Part shown: in pieces, positions 10,551-22,300 of the stretch
Position numbering within the stretch: position 1 is the first letter of the stretch
How the letters are laid out: each line of letters starts with the position of its first letter
Assembly: GCA_033439765.1 (NCBI GenBank)
Contig: JAULSN010000001.1
Span: 1,984,001 to 2,048,000, forward strand
From: Lasiosphaeria ovina
Lineage: Eukaryota; Ascomycota; Sordariomycetes; Sordariales; Lasiosphaeriaceae
Direction of reading: 5' to 3'
Length of the DNA: 64,000 nt
Notes under the pieces: model-generated
The model's input: the letters and a program-made list of their open reading frames with translations, nothing else
The model's database searches: none
What the model was told of the DNA's origin: nothing
Made by a program: the position numbers and the translations under genes

Positions 10551-13265
10551 TTCACAGCCAGATGGTAGTGGTGGCCCAGAGTCTTTCAGCGCAAGGTACG
10601 TGCCTCATCCAGTGACTTGCACACAATCACTTGGCAACGGCTCGGTCTTCTGCTATGACAGGTGCAGTATGCAAGAACAAAGCTAATGCCACAAGCGACA
10701 GGATATACCCACATCCAACACGACGAACAATTCTCTCGTGGCAGGCAGCCTGCGACCATCACCAACCTGGCAGCTCTGGAGACAATAACGACACGGCACA
10801 TCACGTGTTGGGCATTCACGACAAGCACTTCAGACAAGTCGACAGGTCCTGGCCCGACCATCAAGGCTCATAGGGGCAGAGGCGTGCACAACTTCATTCG
10901 CGGCCACTCTCAGTTCGGTTCCCGGAATTCGACACACTCATCACCAGTCCTCTCGGATGTGCAATGGCTGCAGTCTTCGGCAACGGCATCGCGGACACAG
11001 AAGGCATCAGGGCACGGCAGTGGTCGATAACAGTGGGTCGGGGATGTTGTCGGGAGCTGGGGCTTTGGGTGGTTTGGTTTGGACATTGAAGGGCGGGGTT
11101 GCAGCGGGATTTCTTCGCGGGTCGTTTTTCATGTACTACATTATAATTAGTCAGCCAGTGACCGTTTTGCTCTCATCGCTCACAGTCTCGGAATAAAGTG
11201 TCTTTCCCCGTTCTTGTTTTCTTCTCCTGGTGTTCTGCCCATGCACTCGTCTCGAGCAATCACGTCTCCTTGAGTCCTCCGATGCTGATTGAAGCGACGC
11301 TCGTTTACCAAACACTGTCACATAAGACACGACAGAGCAGTTTCGTTCTTGCAGGACAGTTACAGTCACCTTCGGCACAAGTGTCAAATATGATTGCCAG
11401 GTTGTGATCAAAAGGAAACCAGCGCGTAAAGGGGCTACCATAGTTCGCCTGCTCTCGCAGCAAACACGTAGTAACTATACAAGCACAAAAGATACAAGAC
11501 AAGGCAGTGACGCGCAAGAGAACTTCGCTCCAAACCAAAATATCGCAAGAATTGAACAAACTCGGTGGCCCTGCTTCAGAAGCCTCTACCTAGACGTGCT
11601 CAGCAAAGCTAGTGATGTGGCTAGTGTTTGTGTTTCCCCGCGGCACGAAAGGTAGCAGCGACCCCCTGTTGCTCGCCCATTTCGGCTCCCGCCACTACCT
11701 CAGCCCCTGACCCCCTCGCTGTCTATGACCCATGGTTCGTCTTTGGGTTGGGGCTGTCTCTCGAGGAGCAGGGCCTCGAGAAATATCAACGAGGTGGGTT
11801 TGTGGCGGTGGTTGCTTTATCCGGTCTTTGACGAATGCGGTGGAGAGCGACGTCTTGGGGAAGAGATGGGGTTCTGCAGATTAGGTCAGCGATCATGTGG
11901 TGGGGGTTGGTTATGCTGCTGTTGCCCAGGGTGGGTGCTAGGCAACAGGTATCTGTTTTGCAATGACTCCCCGTCACTGATCAGGGGTTTGAGGGCGTGA
12001 CGCTTGCTTTTGGTGTGTGGTTGGCTTATCTGTGGTGCCTGGGCCGAGTTTGGGCAAGGTAGCTGGGCGGTAGTCTGTAAACGCGCCGTTGCTGGAGCTT
12101 CTGCGTGCCGTGGGTGTTGGTAGTTGCTCGATGATCGGATGATGATTGTCAGGGTTGGCTGCGAAGGGACAGACCAGAATGTAGGCTACTTGGTGGACGG
12201 GGAACAAGGGAAAGGAAAACGAAGTGCCCTGGCTGACTGGAGAGGGGGACGAAGGGCTGGCCTGCGCGTAGGAATTCCCGGACTCCAGGCAGGACAACGT
12301 AACTCCGCAATAGATTGTTTACCTGAAGAAGACGGCAAACATAGACCGAGGGAAGACAGACAAAGTGAACGAAGGAGATTCTATAGATGTCAACGACAAG
12401 GCAGTGACAGGTCTGGTAGAGGCAGAGGCAGAAGCAGATGCAGGGTCTAGAAGCAGATACAGTGTCTAGAACCGTCCCAACTCAGCCCCCTAGGGCGGCC
12501 GAGTGGCCTCCCTAGTGGCCTCGCTAGGTCGGCAGGACGACAGGGCAGCGCCCACATCCCGGCTGACGTCACGGCTGGTGCCTGAGGACGCCCGGCAAGG
12601 CACCAGGGGGACGAGGGGGACCACCAAGTCGATGGAAGTGGAGACGGCGAGCTCGAGGAGGTGGGTCCCTCGTTTTTTGCAGTCGTGCACGGACCAACCT
12701 AGTTCTTTATAAATACTTTGTCCTCTGCCCTCTCCCACTCGACTTTCTCTTCTTTTTTTCTTCATGGTGCTGTCGGCGAATCTCTCTCATATTTGTGCCA
12801 TAATCATTTAATTTTTGAAACCCGGTCTTGTTCTCTTTGAGAGCAGACCACTGTGTTCCTGGTATTACACTGCCTCCAGGTAACGCGAACAATCTTTTTT
12901 TTCACTGTGATCACCGCTTTATGTGGTGACATGGAGAAGAAGAAACTTCCATTCTTTCTGCTTGTCCAGGGTATCTTTGCTGTCTTTGTGTCTCGCCATG
13001 CCGCAGCCCATCGTGTTCTGTGAAGCGTGCCCTATGAAGCGTGCCCTGTGAAGGTGCCCTGTAAAGCACCCGATCGCCGCATGTCACGGCCCAGTTAAGC
13101 CACGCCTTGTTCCCGCTGCTCGCCATGGAAAGAAGTAGCCGCAAAGCACCTAGTTCTTTCCTAAAATCATACGCTCGCTCGTAGGCCTCAAGACCAGGTT
13201 CGATGATTACCTACAAAAAGACACCTCAGAGACACACAAAAATATCTCCATTTCCGTTTCCCCCC
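10551..13265. other. Gene-poor interval
   Basis: No supportable gene. Short repeats occur, for example TGAAGCGTGCCCT in two to three imperfect copies near 13020-13060 and GGCAGA-type repeats near 12420. It includes the 3' flank of the SET gene. Confidence 0.5.
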
Positions 13266-15742
13266 TCATGGCTCGATGATGCTCGGGTCGTTCTTGAACC
13301 CAGTGACCATTATAAATCCAAACTCGGCCGCCTCAGCGCAACGCGCAGCCATGACGGACTGGCCCAGCGCCTGGTGTGCCTCGGCCATCTTACGCAGCGC
13401 GGCCACGACGTGAATTGTCATCAGCGATGCGTTTCCCGACCGCGTGTAGATGTCCCTCGGCTCCCAGTCGCTCCCCTCTTCAAGCGGTACACGGAAACCA
13501 AAGTTGCGCAGCACCCGCAGCCCGTACTTGAGAACCTTGGCGTGGTTCTTCCGCCCGCGGTGCGCCCCCACGAGCCTGTGACGTCGATCCCAAATTAGCT
13601 GCCGTCTTTCGCTCGACCCTTCGATTTCGTGTTTGATTTCCCGAATTGCCGCGACGCAATTGAATACCACTATTACAGCGACGGAGATATACACATACCC
13701 AGATGGCAGACACACGGAAGGAATTTGGGAAAAAGAAAAGAAAGCCATTCGGAGCGTGGATAAAAACACATACCAGTTGCACGGATAGATCAGCGTCAGC
13801 CGCGGCAGGTCGTCGTAGACTTCCGGCTCGTGGAGGTCCTCGAGTTTCTGGGCAAGGCGGTCGATGTTGCGGATGATGGCGTTGGGCACGATGCCTTTGT
13901 CACCCACTCCGGGGCCGCGCTTGTTGCAGGCCTTCTCGACGGCGATGAGCACCTCCCTGCGGCGGTCGAGGTTGGCAGCGGGACTCTTGCGCTCGCCAGA
14001 GCACAGCGTACAGCCGCACTCGAAGCCCCAGCCGGCCTTGTACTCGGCGTTGCGGAGGTCGACGAGCGACTTGACGGGCACGTACTGCTGAAAGACCTCC
14101 TCGCCGGCGGCGATGTCGCGCGTCGCGCGGCTGACAAGCATGTCGCCGAGGAACGACCGCATGGTGTTGGGCACGCAGCTGTGGTTCATGTGGCTGGCGT
14201 GCGCCCAGAGGCCCTTGGCCATATGGCCAGGTGGCGCGGCAGGCCGCGTGTCGTCGACGGTCGACAGCGGCGCGCTGAAGCAGTTCTTGGTGCGGATACC
14301 CTCGACCAGGAACACGTCGACCACCGGCCCGCCGTCGATGATCGTGCCCTCTGCTCCCGTCCGCGAGCCCGCCACGTCGTCGCCCGCGTACAGCGTCAGC
14401 ACCGACTGCGCCAGCGACGGGTTGTCGCACAGCTGCCGCACCGTCATGGCATACAAGGCGGCTGACGCCCGAGACGGCTCGTACTGGTTAGGCATTAGCG
14501 TAGCCTTCTCGACAAAGACGAGCTCGCCCGCGGCGATGGCCTGCGTGGCGAACAGCCCGCGGCCGTGGTGCGGCGATGAGTCGACGCGCGTCCGCCGCAG
14601 GAACGACCCCCGGTCGAGGTGCACGGCGGTGGGGCTCAGCGACGCCGCCATGGCCGGAAAGTCGTAGTCGCCATGCTCCTCCTCGCGCAGCCGCGCCAGG
14701 CACCGCTCGTGCTCCTTGCGTATCCCACCGCTGCCTGAGCTGCTGCTGCCTGAGCTGAGTGCCAGCGCCTGCTCGAGGTACGTGCGGCTCGCCGCATACT
14801 GGCACAGCCCGTACGCAGCCCGCCCCGCGTTGTAGTACGCCTTCCAGTCCCCCGGCCCGCCCGTCCGCGACGCCAGCGCGTCCGCCATGGCTGCGTCGTA
14901 CCGCCCCAGCAGCAGGTTCATGCCGGCCCGCTTGGTGAAGACGGGCGCCTTGAATTTGTCATCGTCGGACGTTTCCAGCGCCTCAGTGTAGCTAGGCCGT
15001 GTCAGCTCGGTTTCTCTCTCTTGCTTGCTTCACATACATGAGTAGTACGCACCAGAAGACGGCCGTCGGAAAATCCTTCTCGATAAACGCCGTATCACCT
15101 GCGGCACGCCATTCGTCGGCCGACTTGAGCAGCGGGCCGAGGCGCAGCGGCTCGGGAATCAGCGGGTCGGCGAAGCGGAGCAACACCACGTCGGACGGGT
15201 GGTCGACGCAGATCATGTAATCGTGCTCGGCGCCGTTGTGCTTGTAGTATGGCTCCTTGACGGCCACGACGCAGCCCTCGGGCACGGCCGACAGGATGGA
15301 CGAGTCGGGCTGGTTGTAGATGGCCAGCTTGTCGACGTTGCCGAACTCGTCCTCGACGATGCTCACGGCCCCCGCCCCAATGTACGGCGGGCTGATCACC
15401 TTGACGATGACGCCGCGCCCGCGGTGGTGCGTCTCCACGCGCAGCTCGCTCAGGGGCATCTATATGAAGAAGTCAGCAACGAATACTATTCTCGGCAGAT
15501 GATGTTGTTGGGTGACAGACAAACTCGACATCGCGGATCGACTTCGTCGACGCCGGGTAGGCCTCGCACAGGACGGGCTGCTTGACTGGCCGTGACTGGT
15601 CGGGCGACAGGTCCTGCTTCTTGAGATAGGTCTTGTGCGTCTTGATCAGCTCCTCCTTAGTCAGTTTCCGAGGCGGGGGCTGGCCGACGAGGGCCTTAGC
15701 CGCGGCCGCATCAGGGAGCGCAACAACTTGAACAACAGCCAT
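13266..15742 (-). CDS. TPR and SET domain protein (putative lysine methyltransferase, 718 aa)
   Basis: Four exons: 15521-15742, 15053-15459, 13774-14991, 13266-13575. Introns are 61, 61 and 198 nt with GT-AG ends; the joins restore FCYTEALE and YPCNWLVGAH, which read as continuous protein. A TPR-like helical region spans about residues 187-290. The SET domain begins near 340 with HGRGLF (352-357), has NHSC (479-482) that binds the methyl donor, and the GEEVFQQY tyrosine (513). A post-SET C-x-C-x2-C (535, 537, 540) would bind zinc. Fungal SET/TPR (SMYD-like) proteins methylate histone or other lysines, but the substrate here is unknown. All core SET motifs are present, so activity is plausible. 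The last intron stays open in frame, so intron-retaining products are possible. Confidence 0.85.
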
Positions 15743-16472
15743 AATTATTGAACTGTGTGCGTGCTCTCACCAGCTAGTCACGCAAGACAGGTCAAGCAGG
15801 TATCTCTTGTCAACACACAGTAGACACGGAAAGATCATACGTAGTCCTTTGCGATGGTGGTGGCGTCTGCCAAGCTCAAAGTACAAGGTGGCATTCTCGG
15901 AGGCCAAAGAGCCGCATCTATATTGGATCTAGCCGCGGGCTGGATTAGCCGGGGGGGGGGGGCGCGAGGGGGGGGCGTGACGGCGGCAATGCGGGTGCGG
16001 CTCATTTGCGGGCAGAGACGAGCATGAAATCAACGACCCACGGGACTATACGCCAATCGGACTCGTGTCCCCCCGACAAAAACAGGCCAAGTTTCATGCA
16101 GCACTCACGACGCCGGCCCGTCCATGCGGCTACGCGCGACTAGTGCCGCAGGGAAACCCGGGAGCACCGCCCTGGCCGTTCCTGCTAGCTCAGACAATCT
16201 CGTCGCTACCGGATTTTGCCAGTCCCAAACCACCATGGTCCACTCGGGTGCATGCCTAGTGTCAAGGCCTCAAGATGTCATGTCACGTATAACGACATTA
16301 GGAAGTGGTGAAAACAGTGCTTCTATTAGGAAGAAGAAAGAGAGGTAGTCATGGCTTAGATACCCTACTTTGCGTGTCGAATGGGTTTTGTTGAACTCGT
16401 CAGGCCGCAGGTGGCCAGTACGTGCGTCATCAACTCCATCCATGCTGTCGGCTTCTTCCGACACAAGCCGAC
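15743..16472. other. Intergenic between two minus-strand genes
   Basis: Contains the promoter of the SET gene and the 3' flank of the pseudokinase gene. A G-rich run (about 15950-15977) is the only notable feature. Confidence 0.6.
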
Positions 16473-18013
16473 TCAGGGGAAGCTAGCTGGTAGCTTTCCT
16501 CCCGCGGGCACGACATTCTCATACGGCGGGGGCGCGGCATCGTCGTCCACGGAGTCACCGGTAGCTACGGCATTCAGGCAGGCAACGTCGACCTTTTGCA
16601 CGACCTGCTTCTGGAACTCGATGCCAAATTGCAAGTTCTTGCCGCTCTGGTGGCTGCTCAGCTTGCGGCCGTCGAGGCACAGCACGACGGCGTCCCGATA
16701 TGCGGGCCCCATGCGGTGGTCGAGCTCGTTTCTGGCGCGCCTGAGAAACGCCTTCGTCACATTAATCCCCGTGACCCCTTGGGCCCCCTTGAAGTCGTCG
16801 TCGTACAGCTGGCGCGCCGTCCGCCACAGCCCAATCTCCAGCAGAACCACGCCCAGCGAGTAGACGTCGTGCATCGGGTTGTAATAGGCCTTAGGCGGCG
16901 CGCCGACGCGCTCCGGATGCCGGTACACATCGCGATCGATGTCGTGTACTACGCTGGCGACGCTCTCATAGGCCGAGAAGACGCCGAAGGTCGGCCGCGC
17001 GAAGGCAAAGTCGGTCAGGTACGGCGCCGCCGTGTCGAGAAACTCGCCGCCGCCGCTGTGGCTCTGGCGGAAGAAGAAGCGCACGACGCGGCTGCTGATG
17101 CGCTTGTGCAGCCACCAGTCCGAGTGCAGCGTGCCGAGACACTGCGCCACGGCCTTGGCGATCTGGAAGCGCGCCGGCAGGCCCAGCCGGTGGGCCTTGT
17201 GCTCCGAGACGATGAGGTCGTGCAGGCTGGGCGGCGCGCGGCTCAGCGTGCCGCGCGGGAATTCAAAGGCGAAGGTGAAGCAGCCGTTGGGCGCCGGGTC
17301 CTTGGCGAAGCCCTTGAACGGCAGGATGCCGAGCGTGGCGCCGTCGAGGAACTCCTGGCCCGCCACAGAGAGGAAACTGGCTAGCTGCGGCGCGAACTTG
17401 ACCTCGTCGCTCCTCTCCCGCACCGCCGCCGGGTCCATGCTGCTGCGCGCGAAGTTGCTTGAAACCTTGCGCTCCACTAGGATACGAGTCGACGTCTGGC
17501 GCGAGTCGACGATGTAGGCTTGCATTATATTCCACGATGACTCGTCGACGTCGGTTACTAGCATTGCGTGTGCCATGTCAGCCATGGCCCATGGGCACCA
17601 GTTGCCTTACCCTACCCAGTAGTAACTGGAGAGACAGGAGGGATTGGATAGTTACATTTTACGCCGCCTTTAACGTCATCGGCCTTCTTCTGCAGCATCA
17701 GATGGGCCCGGTAGTTCTGGAAGGCCCTCCCGCTGTCCGCGGTCTGGATTTTCTGGCGGACGGTGCTGTTCTGGTCGAGGGTCGCGACCAGGTACGGGCC
17801 CAGCAGTAAGAGCTTGTCGATCTTGCCGGCGAGCACCTTGAGCGACTTCCGCAGCCGCCTTACCTCAAAACACCAAGCAAACGCCCGCGGTATCTCCTTC
17901 CACTGGACACCGGACCCGGTCTGGCCGCCCTGCTTGTCGACCTGCTTCTCGTCTTGCTTCTTGCCGAAAATGTTCCAGAAGCTCCTCTCTTCGGGCTCGG
18001 GTTTGGCGTTGGG

Positions 18014-18046
<33 letters not shown>

Positions 18047-18564
18047 GTCTTCGGCTGCGCACTTTTCGGCATCGCGTTCCGCCTTATTTGGGCCGGCGGC
18101 GTCGTCAAGGTCGGACGGGAGTTCCAGCAGCGTCTTGCTGGCATCGGTGAGGACGAACGCACTCTCCGAGTATTTTGCGTATTCCTCATCCATCTCTCTG
18201 GCAACTGTCGCGTATGCGTTCAGCCCGGTAGCAATGTCGAGCATGACGGCATGCACCTGCCCTAGGACTTCCTACTGTGTGTTAGTGCTTTGGTCTCCAT
18301 CCGCCGCCCGTTCGTGGACACTGGACATGCCTTGTGAAGACCGGCAAGCGAGTTGGCAGTGGTCTTGGGGCCAATCTCGCGCGTCAGGACGACCCAGAAC
18401 GTCCTGAGCCGCACAATCTGGAAGCGGTAGTCCCTCGCCATTTCGGCCTTCCCAGTGTGGAAGCCTTTCGCGACCAAGACTTGCCGGTAAACGAATCTGG
18501 ACGTGAGATAAACGCCCTGGAAGAGGGCCAAGACGCCCGTGGCGATGCTCAGGGGATCCGCCAT
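16473..18564 (-). CDS. HeLo-like N-terminal domain with pseudokinase C-terminus (660 aa)
   Basis: Three exons: 18331-18564, 17656-18271, 16473-17605. Intron 1 (59 nt) has a GC donor (AAG|GCATGT) and a CACTAAC branch site; intron 2 is 50 nt. The start MADPLSIATGVLALFQ resembles the N-termini of fungal HeLo/prion-inhibition and STAND-associated domains. Residues 79-283 contain a charged linker with a ten-residue Ala run and a helical region. Residues about 375-620 resemble a kinase: the catalytic-loop position reads WLHKRISSRVVRFF (448-461), lacking the HRD aspartate; the DFG position is DFAFAR (482-487); DVYSLGVVLLEIG matches helix F. It is therefore likely catalytically dead. By analogy with fungal HeLo proteins and MLKL, it could be a membrane-attacking death effector controlled by its pseudokinase; that is inference. 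It is divergently paired with a kinase gene. Confidence 0.75.
18015..18046. repeat. GCT trinucleotide microsatellite (polyalanine tract)
   Basis: About ten GCT units, read on the coding (-) strand as GCA codons giving the alanine run between the N-terminal helices and the pseudokinase. Confidence 0.95.
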
Positions 18565-19340
18565 GTTGGCTTTGGCAGGTTCAGGTTCAGGTTCACGATT
18601 TCGCGACAAGGTTGCAGATCACGCCTACAGGACGGTAGAAGCCATGGCCGGCACAGTTCGTGGCCGGCTACAGCACGAGGGGGGATCGGGTTATCACTCT
18701 CCAGGTGAAGGAGGTCAGACATGTCCAGATTACCAAGCTCACCCAAGGGAGCCACAGGGAAACCAGGCTGCGGATTCGCTGCGCAAACCAACATCCAGCT
18801 CATGGGTCCGGGGACCGAATGTTGCATCCAATGGACAGACTCAATCCCAGCCCGAAGCAGCTCGTGCATAGTTATCGAAAGTGAGGAGCAAGGAAACAGC
18901 CAATCGCGCCACGCCCTCCCTCACCACCACCGCATTCTGGCCAATGGCCTTCAGCTTCTCGCCGTCTTTTCCCCCATTTCTCGAGGAGCTGCGCTGTCAA
19001 TGCCTACATATCCTGCAGGATATTCGCGGCTGACCGAAGCTGCCGTGATACAGGCCGGTCCTCCAGCCGTGGTGCTCCCACCCCCACTCCCGCCCCCTTG
19101 TCTGTCCCCCGCTGGAATCTTCGGACATGCCGGCGGCTGATTGATATGCTTTCTGCTCTTCCCTATTCCTCGATTGTGGCGCGCTACTTGGAGCAAACCG
19201 AAGCACACTGCACCTCGTGTTTAGACTTGGTCCAAGGAATTATTAGACCGAGCGGGCCATATCCTCTGCGTGTCCGCTCTCTAATTATACTGAGACTTGA
19301 CCTGGATTAAGACTCCCTCTTGAGTACTTGGCGTCTGCCG
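18565..19340. promoter_or_regulatory. Shared divergent promoter region (776 bp)
   Basis: Lies between the start codons of the HeLo-like pseudokinase (-) and the large kinase (+). I see no single decisive TATA or operator. Small frames here have no coding support. Confidence 0.5.
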
Positions 19341-22300
19341 ATGTCAATCACCATGGATATGTCTGTCTCTCCCAGCGCCACGCTCTACTCCCCCGAACCA
19401 CCTCCGACCCCTCCTACCCCCTCCAAGGAGCGCCGGTCAGCATTGAAGAGGACAAAGTCAATCAGGACGAGTCATGTACAGTTTGGAGATGTCGCCTTTG
19501 AGCCTGAGCTGACGCCGCGCACTTTGTTTCCGCCATCACCAACCAAGGACATCTCAATCCATCGACAGCACCCTCGTCCGACCCTGAAGAGAACCAGCTC
19601 CACCGGCAGCACGCGAAGCAGCTTGGCTCGACCTCGGTTCCACGAAGAGTTGGAGACGCCGGCTTTGAGGGAAACGGGGGGCGAGCCGCAGTTCATCCTA
19701 ACCCCTGGCGAGGAGCTAAACGAGGCAGAACACACTACAGATCAGGCTCCTGACCCATTCTTCGCCGACGCAAATGACGATACAGATGATCTGGGTGCTT
19801 GGACCGCCCTTCGGCCTCCTAGCCTCTCACGCCATCTCTCCACAGGCGAGCGTTCGTCGGCCAGGGACTGCGCCCAACACGACAACCCCGTCGAGACACT
19901 ACAAAAGATGATTGACACACTGAGAGCCAGCGGTATCCCTGGGCCGGAACTGCTCCGCTCCCGGTCTGACTTCTCAAAGAGTCTGGGATACGGCGGCGAG
20001 GGAAACGTCCAGGGCACCGACGAAAAGGCCGAGGAGAAAATCCTCAGAGCCAGAAAGAGCCACTCGCCCGAGTGGATCGCCCACAGATTCGCCATCAAAC
20101 GCCACGGGCCACAATTACGGCCCAGATGGCCCGACCAACACGAGCTAAAGTTGGAGGACTATCTGGGTTCGGCCGCAGCCGAGATTCAGGCCTTTTCCAA
20201 ACTGCCCGACGGCCACCCCAACATCATCCAGCTCCAGGGCTGGGGACTCTGTCTCGACACTATCGAATGGGTCCAGAGCCTCTCTAAGCCGCCAACTGAC
20301 CTGTCCGCCTTCAGCCTCCACCTGCCCCTGTTGGTCTTTAAGCGTGCCGAGGGCGATCTCAAGGAATTCTTGTATGAGTTGTTTGGCGACGAGCCCTTAG
20401 CCAGGGACCACCACAACCCGCAGTCGCTTGCCGAGCGAGGCCACATGGAGCACTCGACGCCACTGCTGCAGCCCGGATCCGAGGGCCAGGGCGTGTTTAC
20501 ACCTTACATGACGATCCAAGGTCCCGCCCGCCCAGAGAGTCATTCTCTCTCCGGCTCCACGCTGAACGACTACGTGGGTGAGAACGCGAACGCGGCGGGT
20601 GTCCAGGCCGAGGCCGCGCATGGGTACGATACAGCAGGAGTCGACACACTAGGAACACTGCGCAAACCGCGGCGATTTCAAATTGTCAAAGGCATTGACA
20701 GGGACGAGGTCGTACGCGGGCTGTGCATCGACATTGGGCACGGGCTGCAGCACCTCCACCATCTGAACATGACGCACGGCGACCTCAAGCCGAGGAATGT
20801 GCTTGTCTCGAGCGACGGCCCCAGGTGGACGGCCAAGCTCTGCGACCTCGGCCACTCGCGCTCATTCGCTTCTCCAGGCGGCGATACCGATACGGCTACC
20901 CAAAGATATACGTACCGAGGCACTCCAGACTGGCGGCCACACTGGTTCGGCCCCCGGGTGAAAACACACGACCGGGAGACTCTGATGTCATTTGACCGCA
21001 CTGTATACGGGGCTTTGGTCTGGAGCGCCTTCTCTCCCACTCTCCGCGGTAACAAGCCGCCCATCTCCGAAGATGGAGACAACCCGTGCATGCACCTCCC
21101 CAAACACCTCATGAAGATGGCCCCCAAGGGCGGCTGCAGAAGCCCAATGGGGAGCAAGGCGGCGCTCGCTCGCCACGTCGGCCGTCTGGTGGAGAGCACC
21201 GTGTGCGAGGGCTTTCTGCTGGCTGACGAGCTCGACCCGGATCCAGATATCGCTGAACCAAAACATCGCGTCGAGCAACGCCCGTGGAAGTACCTCTACA
21301 GCAGGACGGAGCGCGCTGCCCGCGCCCTGTGGCGAGGCATGAAGGCAGCAGAAAGCAGGCTGGAAGCCAGGCGTGACACGGCATTAAACCACGACACCGC
21401 CGTCACCACGCCCGACCCTGCATCAACAGCTGACGCTTCGGCTGCAGCCACTCCCGCGGCATCGCCTCAGTCTGGCTCTGGTGACGAGATGCAAAGCACC
21501 TCCGATAGTGGCGTCAAACCCACCCGCTCTCTGGAGCCTGCCGTCAAATCGCAACGATCGGCCGCGTTTGATGAGTGGTGGAGGGGAAGACGGCGTGCTT
21601 GGCGGCCGTGGGAGCCCAAGAAGAGTGAAAGCGGCGTCCAGGAGCTGCATGACCGCCTGCAGAGCTTGATCTCCAACAACTCGCGTACAAGCAACATGGA
21701 TGGGCCAGGGTCACCGTACGGCGCAGCCCGCCTCCGGGCGAAGGCGCTCCAGCTGGCCGAGTGGAACAGAGTCCCCAAAAGGAAGAATATTGTCGAACTC
21801 GCTCTGCAGGCCAGACCCCCTATCGACATCTGCACGCTCGCCTGGCTGTGCAGGGGCGAGATCGGTGCCCAAGAAGTATACAACCTGCGGCCCTCGTGCG
21901 GGGTGTGGGAAGTGCTCCTCAGCCCCGACACGTTGGACGAGTCGGCGCGGCTCGAGCGATTTCTCCTCCTGATGCAGTTCGGCGCACGCATCGAGCAGGT
22001 GTTGCAGAACCATCCGACATCGCCGGCGCCGAGGTCTATCCTGGGCCACTACCTCCGCAGCTGTCGTGTAGCCACAGTTCCTGCCGTCTCGGACGAGATC
22101 TGCCGTCGCTTCGAGCAAGTATTGGCTGCAGGGACGGCGCCAGGCCACGACTCAACCCGCGGCCGTTCCACGAGATATTTCATGACGGCGGCCTCGCGCG
22201 ACGGGCCGAGTCATGCGGCTGACGACGCCACGACGGTGACGCGCTTGACGGCTCTGGAGGACATGACGCTCGACCGTCCACACTACGGGGCCGTGTTCCA

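Noticed and set aside
13576..13773. Exonic reading of the in-frame segment between NW and LVGAH in the SET protein
   Set aside because: GTATGT donor and CAG acceptor flank it, and removing it restores a sequence typical of the family.
13830..14667. Overlapping + strand ORFs (211 and 184 aa)
   Set aside because: GC-rich antisense shadows of the SET gene.
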